Assembly (NCBI GenBank): GCA_937919435.1 | Contig: CALFRR010000046.1 | Location: 6,168-70,167, forward strand | DNA length: 64,000 bases | Direction: 5' to 3' | DNA from: an uncultured Alphaproteobacteria bacterium | Lineage (GTDB): Bacteria; Pseudomonadota; Alphaproteobacteria; Rhizobiales; Ancalomicrobiaceae | Part shown: positions 17,793-25,666 of the stretch, in pieces | Position numbering within the stretch: position 1 is the first letter of the stretch | Layout of the letters: each line of letters begins with the position of its first letter | The notes under the pieces: generated by a model | What the model saw: only the letters and a program-made list of their open reading frames with translations | Databases searched by the model: none | Told to the model about the DNA's origin: nothing | Position numbers and translations under genes: made by a program

Positions 17793-18007
17793 GAGAACAG
17801 ATCGACGGCCGTCTCCGCGGTCGCCGGCGCCGCCGGAGCATCCGGCAACACCACGGCGGTGCCGGGCGGGATGTGGACCGCCGGGGCGAGCCCGGGATTG
17901 AGGTCGAGCGTCGCTTCGACGAGGGTCTCTCCGCGGACGCCGAAGCGGCGCCAGAGCAGCAGGTCGAGGGTGATCTCTCGACCGGTGACGACGACGGTTT
18001 CGGTCAT
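17789..18007 (-). CDS. Tail protein X (LysM-like)
   Basis: 72 aa with the tail-X pattern: LDLLLWRRFGVRGETLVEAT followed by LNPGLAPAVHIPPGTAVVLP, a LysM-like fold. It lies between U and D, the P2 position, and is overlapped by gpD. Confidence 0.85.
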   Translation of the reverse strand: MTETVVVTGREITLDLLLWRRFGVRGETLVEATLDLNPGLAPAVHIPPGTAVVLPDAPAAPATAETAVDLFS

Positions 18008-18011
18008 GTCC

Positions 18012-18497
18012 TCACCCGAACAACGTGCGATAGACGGTGGCGGCGGCGGTCCCGACGGCGAGGACGCGGTCGACGAGCGACGAGATCGACGAGATCAGCC
18101 CGTCGATCGCCGCGCCCGACGGGGTCGGGACCCTGACCAGAGCCACGTCCCAACTGGCCTGGAAACCGACGCCGGTCGGGCCGATGTCCTTGTGGCCTTC
18201 GCGGACGGACTTGATGCCGTACCAGCCGAGGAACACCCCGTCGCCGCGGATCACCGGCACCGGCGTGCCGTCGGCGCACCAGCCGTGCAGCTGGTCGATG
18301 TCGCCGAGGCCGCCGAGGTGGAACGGCAGCACCGTGCCGGAGACCGACAGGTCGCCGTCCCACCCCGTCCATTCGCGGCCCGGCAGACCGCCGAGAAGCG
18401 CCTTGTCGGCGATCGAGGCCTCGGTCTTGCGATCGACACCCTCGACCGAGGCGCCCCGGTTGCCGGAGAAGACGACACTGCCGATCTGCAGAACCAT
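18012..18497 (-). CDS. Tail protein U (P2 gpU-like tail completion/hub protein)
   Basis: 161 aa. Opens MVLQIGSVVFSGNRG, has REWTGWDGDLSVSGTVLPFH and DGTPVPVIRGDGVFLGWYGI, the gpU/gp53-like core. It follows the tape measure gene by 8 bp, matching T-U-X-D order. Confidence 0.82.
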   Translation of the reverse strand: MVLQIGSVVFSGNRGASVEGVDRKTEASIADKALLGGLPGREWTGWDGDLSVSGTVLPFHLGGLGDIDQLHGWCADGTPVPVIRGDGVFLGWYGIKSVREGHKDIGPTGVGFQASWDVALVRVPTPSGAAIDGLISSISSLVDRVLAVGTAAATVYRTLFG

Positions 18498-18505
18498 CGC
18501 TCACC

Positions 18506-21070
18506 TCACCCGATCTCGAGATCGGCATAGGTCGACCGCAACATCGACTCGACCCGCGCGTCGGCGGTTTCCCGCGCCGAGGTCGCCGCCGCCCGCAACC
18601 CGGACTGATCCAGCCGCACCGGCACGTCGACACCCTGCGCCAGCACCGCACGAACCTGATCGAGGATCTGCCGGGCCTGATCCTCGACGAGGCCCGACTG
18701 TTTGCCGAGGCCGTCGGCGATCCCGCTGCCGAGGTCGGATCCGGATCGTTCTCCGGCGGCTCGCCCGGGACCCTGCCACGTGCCCGGGGCCGGTGCCGGA
18801 CCGTACCTGATCCCCGGTGCCGTCTTCGCCGACGAACCGGTCAGGTCGACGTTCGACGGGTCGAAGCCGAGATGCTCCTTCGCCCACCGGTCGACCGGAC
18901 TGGTGAGGCCCCACAGGTTGCCGTCGGGATCGAAGGTCGACAGCGCCCCGGCCGTGACCCCGGCCGCTCCGAACGGCGAGCGCAGGATGCGAAACGCCTT
19001 CGACCCGCCCGCCAGCAGGCCGGCGATCAGACCGCCACCGGCACCGGCCGCGGCACTCGCGCCGCCTGCACCGGCACCGGCGCCGAGAAGCGCGAGGCCA
19101 CCACGCCACAGTGCATAGGCCCCACCGGCGAGCCCGACCGCAGAAACGATCCCCATCAGAGCACCGGCGGCGAGCCGGGCATTCTCACCGAGGCCGGACA
19201 CGGCGTCGCCGGCCGACCCGGAGGCGTCGTAGAGCCACTGCAACTTCGTCGACCATGCCTCGCCGATCTTGGTCTTCGCCGTCTCCCAGGATCCAGAAGC
19301 GTTCTGTTGCGATCCGTAGAGACCACCGAGCAGATAGTCACCGATCTTCTTTGCGAAGTCGTCCGGTGTCGAACCGAGACTTTCTATGTCGTGCTCGAAA
19401 TATCTCATCTGTTGAAGCAGGGCGATGAACCGCGAGCCCTGCTCCTTTCCGAGAAAGGCGTTGATCACGCCCATGCTCGGGTCCTTCTTGACGATGTCGC
19501 GGAACAACCGCTCGACGTCGACGGCGCCGATCGAGTCGTTGTAGAAGGCGTCGAGGTCCTTCTTGACCTTGGCACTGTCGGTGGCGCGCACCTTGCCCTT
19601 CTTGTCCTTCGCGAAGCTCTCCTCGACGATCGGTTGGATCGCTTCGGTGAACCTGTCACGACTCGACATGATCGGGACCTCGGCCCCACCCTCGTCGGTG
19701 AAGGTCCCCTCGAGCGCCTCTTGAACCCGCGCCTTCTGATCGGGCGAGAGTCTGATGCCGTAACGCTGCATCAGACCCCGCGAAAAGTTCTCGGCCGACG
19801 CCCCACCCTTCATCGTGGTGTAGTCGTCGTAACGGATGCCGATGTCGGCGAGCGCCCCGAGACCCTTCTTGGTCGGCGCCACCGAATAGCCGGCGAGCGC
19901 CCGCAGGAAGGTGCCGGTCAGCGCGCCGTCGGAACCGGCCCGTTTCTGTGCGGCGAGGATCGCGAACTTGAACGGGTCGGAGAAGCCGGCGAAGGTGCCA
20001 GGGGCACCACCGAACCGCATGAACTCGGCGATGTCGTTGTGCTTGGCACCGGACAGTTTCGCCGACTTGATCATCATGTTGACGGCCCGGGCGCTCTCGG
20101 CCGCCGCCTTCTCCGGCGTCGAGATGTCCTTGTTCATCGTCTTCAGGTAGGTGATGACGGTGTGGCCGGCCTCGGACATGTTGATGTTGCCGGGGATCGC
20201 CAGAGCATAGTTCACCGCGTTCTCGAGCACCGCCCGGGCGATCTCCGCCCGCTGATCACCGCTGAAGGTCGACGGCAGGCTCTCGAGAATGTTGGTCTGA
20301 CCCGAGATGACGTCGGGAATTCCGAAGCGCGTCGCCTGGGCGATCCGGTCCGCCTGCGGGCGCAAGAGCCGCTTCTGCGCCTCCTCCGAGATGTTGCCGA
20401 ACGCAACCTGTTGGCGTTGGACCTGATCGAGCGACAGCGCCCGCTCGACCGTATCGCCGACTTGTTCCCTGGCCTTCGACCCGACCGTCATCGCAGCGGC
20501 GCCGAGCACGGCGGCGGCGGCGGCGCGGCGACGTTCGAGCGCGGCAGTGACCCGACGGTGCGCTTCGACCTCTTCGTTGGCCGCCCGCATCATCTCCTTG
20601 GTGCGAGACGACCGCAGGCGAGCGGCACGAGCCTCGTCGGCGCTCGCCTTCAACAGCGCCGCTCCGGCACGCTGGGCCTCCGAGCGCAGGCGGTTCTCGG
20701 CCTGTGCCATCGTTTCGGTGGCACCGATCAGCGGTCGCAGGCTCCGCTCGGCCGCATCGACCGCCGTCTTCTGCTGCCGCAGTTTGGCGGCGGCCCGGTC
20801 GGCGGCGGCGGTCGCCACCTGGTAGGCGGCAGCGAGCTTCTTCGACGGGTTCTCCGCTGCGGCGAGCTGTGCGGCGAGGTCCCTGACCTTGGCGCGGGCC
20901 TTCTCCGAGGCCTGGACCATGCCGACCAGGCGCTGCTCCGCGTCGCGGCGCTTGCCGATCGCGGCCATCGCCTGATCGACACCGCCGAGGGCCTTCTTCG
21001 CCTCGGCGGCCGGGCCGGAGACCTGCTGCGTGAGCTTCAGGACGAGCTCACTCGTCAACCTCTGTCCCAT
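18506..21070 (-). CDS. Tail tape measure protein
   Basis: 854 aa; sets tail length and is ejected with the DNA. The N-terminal third is coiled coil (for example KARAKVRDLAAQLAAAENPS). A P2 gpT-like central region follows (LERRRAAAAAVLGAAAM, QVAFGNIS). An Ala/Gly-rich hydrophobic block at about residues 640-690 includes LMGIVSAVGLAGGAYALW. The length predicts a moderately short contractile tail. Its ATG lies inside the end of the E' frame (E' stop at 21048), coupling it to the frameshifted chaperone. Confidence 0.9.
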   Translation of the reverse strand: MGQRLTSELVLKLTQQVSGPAAEAKKALGGVDQAMAAIGKRRDAEQRLVGMVQASEKARAKVRDLAAQLAAAENPSKKLAAAYQVATAAADRAAAKLRQQKTAVDAAERSLRPLIGATETMAQAENRLRSEAQRAGAALLKASADEARAARLRSSRTKEMMRAANEEVEAHRRVTAALERRRAAAAAVLGAAAMTVGSKAREQVGDTVERALSLDQVQRQQVAFGNISEEAQKRLLRPQADRIAQATRFGIPDVISGQTNILESLPSTFSGDQRAEIARAVLENAVNYALAIPGNINMSEAGHTVITYLKTMNKDISTPEKAAAESARAVNMMIKSAKLSGAKHNDIAEFMRFGGAPGTFAGFSDPFKFAILAAQKRAGSDGALTGTFLRALAGYSVAPTKKGLGALADIGIRYDDYTTMKGGASAENFSRGLMQRYGIRLSPDQKARVQEALEGTFTDEGGAEVPIMSSRDRFTEAIQPIVEESFAKDKKGKVRATDSAKVKKDLDAFYNDSIGAVDVERLFRDIVKKDPSMGVINAFLGKEQGSRFIALLQQMRYFEHDIESLGSTPDDFAKKIGDYLLGGLYGSQQNASGSWETAKTKIGEAWSTKLQWLYDASGSAGDAVSGLGENARLAAGALMGIVSAVGLAGGAYALWRGGLALLGAGAGAGGASAAAGAGGGLIAGLLAGGSKAFRILRSPFGAAGVTAGALSTFDPDGNLWGLTSPVDRWAKEHLGFDPSNVDLTGSSAKTAPGIRYGPAPAPGTWQGPGRAAGERSGSDLGSGIADGLGKQSGLVEDQARQILDQVRAVLAQGVDVPVRLDQSGLRAAATSARETADARVESMLRSTYADLEIG

Positions 21071-21556
21071 CTCCGGGCCCCTCGACGATGCGGCGGGCCT
21101 CGGCCCACCAGGCGATCAGATCGTCCCACCACCATCCCATCACTTCGGGGATCGGTTGATGGAGCACATGAGCGACGTCGGCGACGTAGGTGCGCCAGCC
21201 GAGCGGAGAGATCAGGCCGTCGGCGCGACCTGGAACCGGCGGGGCAAAAAACGCCGGGCCACCTCCTCGAGCCGGTCGGTGTCGTCCGGATCGAGAACGG
21301 CGAGCAGCACCTCCGGCGCATCGAACACGGGGGCCGGAATGTCGTCGGTCGGCTCGCCCTTCTCGCGGGCGGCGAGCACCCTACGGCTCCAGGCCGCCAC
21401 CTCGGCGGTCGTCGGGCGGCGCACCGTGACCTCGGCCCAGATCCGACCGTCGTATTCGACGGGCCATTCGAGCGGCACCGCCTCGGAACGGGCGGCGGCG
21501 GCGACGAATCGCGGGGAGGGGGCCGGGGAGGGAGCGGCTTCGGTGGGATCGGACAT
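21048..21556 (-). CDS. Tail assembly chaperone E+E' (programmed -1 frameshift product)
   Basis: Reading gpE to codon 104 and slipping -1 on TTTTTTG gives a 169-aa product, join of complement 21556-21245 and 21245-21048. The added part contains GWRTYVADVAHVLHQPIPEV and EVMGWWWDDLIAWWAEARR, the Trp-rich helical extension expected for a P2 E'-type protein. It ends inside the tape measure start. The slippery heptamer is correctly phased and an AGGAGG lies 10 nt upstream of it. The product helps keep the tape measure soluble while tube subunits assemble. Confidence 0.82.
21212..21556 (-). CDS. Tail assembly protein gpE (zero-frame product)
   Basis: A 114-aa acidic N-terminal chaperone product ending ...RFLPRRFQVAPTA. 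The core (VEYDGRIWAEVTVRRPTTAE) matches the E-family pattern of a tube-like strand segment followed by helices. It lies between the tube gene and the tape measure, the standard place for this frameshift pair. Confidence 0.85.
   Translation of the reverse strand: MSDPTEAAPSPAPSPRFVAAAARSEAVPLEWPVEYDGRIWAEVTVRRPTTAEVAAWSRRVLAAREKGEPTDDIPAPVFDAPEVLLAVLDPDDTDRLEEVARRFLPRRFQVAPTA
21245..21267 (-). promoter_or_regulatory. -1 frameshift signal: T_TTT_TTG slippery site with upstream Shine-Dalgarno
   Basis: In the gpE reading frame, codons CGT-TTT-TTG form a canonical X_XXY_YYZ heptamer at 21251-21245. An AGGAGG at 21267-21262 lies exactly 10 nt before it, as in the dnaX frameshift where an internal Shine-Dalgarno stimulates slippage. 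Confidence 0.8.
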
Positions 21557-21581
21557 GTCTGTCTCCTGATCGAGAGGGGCG

Positions 21582-22115
21582 TCAGAGGCCGATCGCGGCG
21601 CGATAGGGGGCGAACCTGTCGGTGCCGTTGACCCGGAACACCATCTCGTCGACGTCCCAGTAGATCCATTCGACCCCGTCGATGTGGCGCTCGTAGTGGG
21701 TCACCTGGTGGATGCTGTGCTTGGTCACCTGCTTGTCGGCGCCGGCGGCCGAGTGGCTGCCCTCGTCGATCTCGGAGACCGTGCCGGCGACGATGATGCG
21801 GGAGGCGACCGGCTTCGTCGCACCGCGCTTCAGGTAGGCACCGGCGAAGACCCAGGTGTCGGTGGCACCCGAGGTCAGCCCCACCGAGGCGAGGCTGTCG
21901 AGGTCCGGGCCGAGGGTCTCGAACGACGGTGCGAAGGCCTCGAGGCTCGGCAGCACATAGTCGACGGATCCGATGCCGCCGCCGTGGGTGTGCGAGATCG
22001 TCTTGTTCTTGATCGCCGGCGCGGCGAACGAGTTGATGATGCGGACGCGGCTGGATTCCGGATCGGCGGCCCGGCGGACGTCGACGCCGGTGAGCACATA
22101 GGGGGCCTGCGGCAT
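21582..22115 (-). CDS. Major tail tube protein (P2 FII family)
   Basis: 177 aa. The opening MPQAPYVLTGVDVRRA and later WVFAGAYLKRGATKPVASRI, HYERHIDGVEWIYWDVDEMV match the phage major tail tube family. It follows the sheath gene by 66 bp. A 10-bp stem hairpin lies just upstream, perhaps tuning mRNA level for this abundant protein. Confidence 0.9.
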   Translation of the reverse strand: MPQAPYVLTGVDVRRAADPESSRVRIINSFAAPAIKNKTISHTHGGGIGSVDYVLPSLEAFAPSFETLGPDLDSLASVGLTSGATDTWVFAGAYLKRGATKPVASRIIVAGTVSEIDEGSHSAAGADKQVTKHSIHQVTHYERHIDGVEWIYWDVDEMVFRVNGTDRFAPYRAAIGL

Positions 22116-22144
22116 GGAGATGGTCCTTCAGACGAGGGAAAGCG

Positions 22145-22168
22145 CCGGCCGCTCGGGTGAGCGGCCGG
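22145..22168 (-). other. Intercistronic hairpin between sheath and tube genes
   Basis: A perfect 10-bp stem, CCGGCCGCTC / GAGCGGCCGG, with a 4-nt loop, lies in the 66-bp gap before the tube gene. On the minus strand it is followed only by GCTTTCCC, so it is more likely an RNA-processing or stability element, or a weak terminator, than a full stop. Confidence 0.55.
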
Positions 22169-22181
22169 GACGGCGTGTCGA

Positions 22182-23459
22182 TCAGGCGGCGGAGACGGCG
22201 GCGAGGATGTTGGCCAGCGTCTGTTCGACCGCCTTGCGGTAGCGGCGGAACTGATTGGTGACGACCTTGATCACCGGGGCCGGCTCGATCGAGATCAGGC
22301 CGAGGAGCTGGCCGTCGCGGAAGTTGTCGACGGTGTTCACGCCCTCGGTCTGACCGGTGAGGGTCTGGAGCACCGCGGCGATGGCGTCGGCGTCGGCGAT
22401 CGGGAAGTCGACCGCGCCGCCGAGCAGCCGGCTCTCGACGACATGGTCGGCGATCATCGACCGGAGGCCGAGGATCCACGCCTCGATCCGCGCCGCGGTG
22501 GCGCGTCGACCGATGTACTCCCGTTCGAGCCGCATCGCCTCGACGGTGACATAGTCGAGCGCCCGGAGCTGATGGTACTGCGACCAGTAGTCGGCGTCGG
22601 ATCCACAGGAAGAGAATCCGAGATAGGTGAAGCCGCCGTCGGCGATCGACTGATCGACGCCGACTTCTCCGGCGACGACGATGCCGAGGTCGGCGGCGAG
22701 CAGCTGCTGGCCTTCGACCGATCCGTCCTCGAGATCGTAGGCGATCGGCCGCGAGATGCCGCCGATGCCGTAGATCGGCCGATTGCACCAAGTGTCGAAG
22801 GGATAGCCGCCCATCGCCTGGTCGGCCCGCATGCCGAGGCCGAGAATCCGCGGCGCCATCGACTGCGACACATAGGCGGAGGTCGCGGTGTCCCACACCT
22901 CGGCCTTGACCGCGACGCCGTGGACGCGCTGCGACGAGACCTTCTCGCGCCAGGCGACGGCATGCTCGAGCGTGTCGGACGGCGCCTGCACCACCGAGAA
23001 TGCCCGGAACCGCTCGAGCGGTTCGTTGAGCGCTTCGACCACCGGGTTGCCGTGGCTCGCGTCCGGCACCCAGTCGGTGGAGCCGACGTGGAAGAGGCGC
23101 GGCGTCGCGTTCACCTCCGACGGCAGCGTGCGCAGCGCCGCCAGTTGGTCGATGATGTCGGACGCCACCTCCTCGTGGTCGGCGTTGCCGGCGACGCGGA
23201 TCACGGTGACGTCGACCGACGTGGTGCCCAGCTGCGCCTGAGCGCCGACGACCGCGTCGGCGAGCGGGCCGGACCCGAGCTTGGCGAGCTTGGTCGTGTC
23301 GGACGCCGAGAAGCGCACCCGCTCGCCGATCGGGAAGACGGCCGCATCGGCATTCTCCGACACGTCGATCGCGAGCAGCTTGGAGAAATCGGGCCGCGAC
23401 GTGGCGAGGCTGTCGTTGTCGAGGCGCTGGTTGATGATGCCGAGGGTCGGCGTGGTCAT
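22182..23459 (-). CDS. Tail sheath protein (P2 FI family)
   Basis: 425 aa contractile sheath. Family features: SDIIDQLAALRT, GLGMRADQAMGGYPFDTWCN, GIVVAGEVGVDQSIADGGFTY-type strand, a DYVTVEAMRLEREYIGRRA segment and a C-terminal strand ending RRYRKAVEQTLANIL. Start MTTPTLG at 23459. It establishes a myovirus (contractile tail). Confidence 0.92.
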   Translation of the reverse strand: MTTPTLGIINQRLDNDSLATSRPDFSKLLAIDVSENADAAVFPIGERVRFSASDTTKLAKLGSGPLADAVVGAQAQLGTTSVDVTVIRVAGNADHEEVASDIIDQLAALRTLPSEVNATPRLFHVGSTDWVPDASHGNPVVEALNEPLERFRAFSVVQAPSDTLEHAVAWREKVSSQRVHGVAVKAEVWDTATSAYVSQSMAPRILGLGMRADQAMGGYPFDTWCNRPIYGIGGISRPIAYDLEDGSVEGQQLLAADLGIVVAGEVGVDQSIADGGFTYLGFSSCGSDADYWSQYHQLRALDYVTVEAMRLEREYIGRRATAARIEAWILGLRSMIADHVVESRLLGGAVDFPIADADAIAAVLQTLTGQTEGVNTVDNFRDGQLLGLISIEPAPVIKVVTNQFRRYRKAVEQTLANILAAVSAA

Positions 23460-23495
23460 GCGCTGGTCTCCCCTGATCGAGGCCGTGAAATGCAA

Positions 23496-23516
23496 CGGGC
23501 CGCCGACGGCGGCCCG
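23496..23516 (-). other. Intercistronic hairpin upstream of sheath gene
   Basis: A 9-bp perfect stem CGGGCCGCC / GGCGGCCCG with a 3-nt loop lies between the fibre-associated gene and the sheath start. There is no U-run, so it is probably an mRNA stability or processing signal. Confidence 0.5.
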
Positions 23517-23553
23517 AGACGGGATGGTGACGTGTCGTTCGATGCCGCCGGCG

Positions 23554-24024
23554 CTAGCGAGCGGCGGCGGCGCGGAAGAAGGCGTCGACGTCGGTGGCGG
23601 TGGCGCCGGGCCGCAACGCCGAGACGATCGCGACGAGGAGCGCATTGCTGCGCTCGTAGGTGCCGGCGGCGAAGCGGATCCGGGCGAGACCGCGCTCGGC
23701 CTCGGGCAGAGCGTCGATGATCGCGGCGATCGTCGGCGGCGGCGTCCCGGCCCCGGCCATCCCGATTGCCTCGTCGATCGAGATCAAGCCCTCGACGTAC
23801 ATCTGCTCGGCGCACTGGCGCCGGCTGATCGACGCCGGAACGGGGTCGGGATCGGCAACCGGGGCGAACGGAGCGATCGTTCCCCCATTCGCGACCCATG
23901 CCGCCAGTCGGCGGCGCAGATCGGTATCGGGCGGGAGATCGGCGTCGTCGAACCAGACGGCGCCGTCGGCCATCGTGATGGCGACGGTGGACCCGAGCGA
24001 GGTGTAGGCGACGGTGGTGATCAT
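23554..24024 (-). CDS. Tail fibre-associated protein (possible fibre assembly factor)
   Basis: 156 aa, no clear family. The N-terminal beta strands (VAYTSLGSTVAITMADGAVW) and helical C-terminus (EAERGLARIRFAAGTYERSN) follow the long fibre gene directly, the usual place of a tail fibre assembly protein. Function is inferred from position. Confidence 0.5.
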   Translation of the reverse strand: MITTVAYTSLGSTVAITMADGAVWFDDADLPPDTDLRRRLAAWVANGGTIAPFAPVADPDPVPASISRRQCAEQMYVEGLISIDEAIGMAGAGTPPPTIAAIIDALPEAERGLARIRFAAGTYERSNALLVAIVSALRPGATATDVDAFFRAAAAR

Positions 24025-24025
24025 C

Positions 24026-25654
24026 TCAGAGCCTCGCATTGGCGATGATGGCGGACATCCATGCTGTCGACGTCGCGTTGCCGACGTTCGACAGCACCGA
24101 ACCGCCCCAAGTGGACACGACGTCCGTCCCCGGCGCCCCTGCATTCCAAATGGAGGTCACGGCGGGGACGGCCCTCATCAACACCGGCCAGACGAGATTG
24201 ATCCGGCGCAGGGTCGAACCCTGACTGTCGACCGTGCCGAGCATCGCGAGACCCGACATGGCGATGTACTGGCGCTGGCATCGACGGTGCTCGGCGGCGA
24301 AATCGGGCAACTCCCAGCTCGGTAGCTCGGTTCCTGCGTAAAGCCCGATGTCGGCGACCTCGAAGACGTTGGCCGTCGACGACATCCCGTTCGTCTGCCC
24401 TGCCGTCCCCAGAAAGTTGCCGTTCGCCCAGACGTCGGCAGCCGGGGCGCGCCACGAGGTGCCGGCGGCGATGCCGATGCGGGCATGAATGCCCACGCCG
24501 GACGAGTCCTTGATCCATGTGCCGGAGGTGTCGCCGGGCACGACCGCCGTCACCAGCACGTCGGTATTGGCCTGGGCCGCCGAGATCGTGAACATCGTCA
24601 CGTAGCAGCGGGTACCCGCCGCGTTGACGAACGATAGACCCCAGGTTCCGGCCGGGGCGTTGACGACGCCGCGCCAGACGAACGGCCGGGCGGAGGCGGT
24701 GCCGAACATCAGATCGGCGACGTCGATCCCCTCGATCGGGAACCCGATGGAGTATGTATCCGCCGCAGCGATGTCCGTGTCGGCGAGCGACACGGCGAAC
24801 CGGGCACGGGTCGGAGATCCGCCGGGGGTCGCCTTCAGCACCTGCGAACAGGTGAAAGCTCCGCCGCCCCCTGCCGTGACGGCAACGCCGTCGAAGGCGT
24901 AGCTCTGGCCGGCCGGACCGATGACCACCGTCGCTCCGGTCGACCTGTCGTGGCAGACTTCGAACGCCGGGTTCAGATGACGATTCCGCAGGCTCGCCTT
25001 GGCGGTGATCCCGAGTGCCGTCTGCGCCGCGGGCAGGTCGGCATCCGCCAGACGGGCGAGGCCGAAGGCCCCGGGGACGGCGGCGGAAAGTCCCAGGGTG
25101 ACGCGCGCCGCCGCCGAGTTGGCGTCGTCGAGTAGGCTCCTCGCGAACGCGGTGAGCGTCGCCGTGGCGAACGTATCGGCCCCGGTGGCGTAGATCAGCC
25201 GATCGGCGGCGGTCACCACGGCGGCGAGCGCGGCGAGCGTCGCGTCGGCGGGTTGCCGTCCGGCGAGAGCCGCCTCGAGGCCGTCGACGGACGACAACGA
25301 GACGGTCCCGGTCGCGTGAGTGAGATCGATGGTCCACGGCCGCCACAGCCCATTGATCAGCGCCAGCACCTGATAGGCCGCGGCACCGGCGACGCCGACG
25401 TCGGTGAGGCCCGCGAGCGCGTGATTGTGATCGGTCGACGCCTTGCCGGCGAGGGCATCGACGAGGCCGGTGATCGCCGATTGATCGTGGCCATGGACGG
25501 CCGCCGCCTTGCCGGCGAGGGCCGCGATCAACCCCGCGACGTCGACGCCGATCGCGGTCAGTGCCTCGATCAACCGCGCGAAATCATCGGCGATGTCGTT
25601 TCCGGCCGCGGGGATCGGGTAGTTCCGCTTCGGCTCGCGGGCGTCGGTGGTCAT
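24026..25654 (-). CDS. Tail fibre protein
   Basis: 542 aa. Repeated HGH-type collar motifs (AAAVHGHDQSAITGLVDALAGKAST, then DHNHALAGL), an Ala-rich stem with LGLSAAVP and ALGIT phage-fibre patterns, and a beta-rich receptor-binding C-terminus. HxH motifs often bind metal in trimeric fibre shafts. Probably the main host-recognition fibre. Confidence 0.8.
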   Translation of the reverse strand: MTTDAREPKRNYPIPAAGNDIADDFARLIEALTAIGVDVAGLIAALAGKAAAVHGHDQSAITGLVDALAGKASTDHNHALAGLTDVGVAGAAAYQVLALINGLWRPWTIDLTHATGTVSLSSVDGLEAALAGRQPADATLAALAAVVTAADRLIYATGADTFATATLTAFARSLLDDANSAAARVTLGLSAAVPGAFGLARLADADLPAAQTALGITAKASLRNRHLNPAFEVCHDRSTGATVVIGPAGQSYAFDGVAVTAGGGGAFTCSQVLKATPGGSPTRARFAVSLADTDIAAADTYSIGFPIEGIDVADLMFGTASARPFVWRGVVNAPAGTWGLSFVNAAGTRCYVTMFTISAAQANTDVLVTAVVPGDTSGTWIKDSSGVGIHARIGIAAGTSWRAPAADVWANGNFLGTAGQTNGMSSTANVFEVADIGLYAGTELPSWELPDFAAEHRRCQRQYIAMSGLAMLGTVDSQGSTLRRINLVWPVLMRAVPAVTSIWNAGAPGTDVVSTWGGSVLSNVGNATSTAWMSAIIANARL

Positions 25655-25666
25655 CTGTCACGCTCC

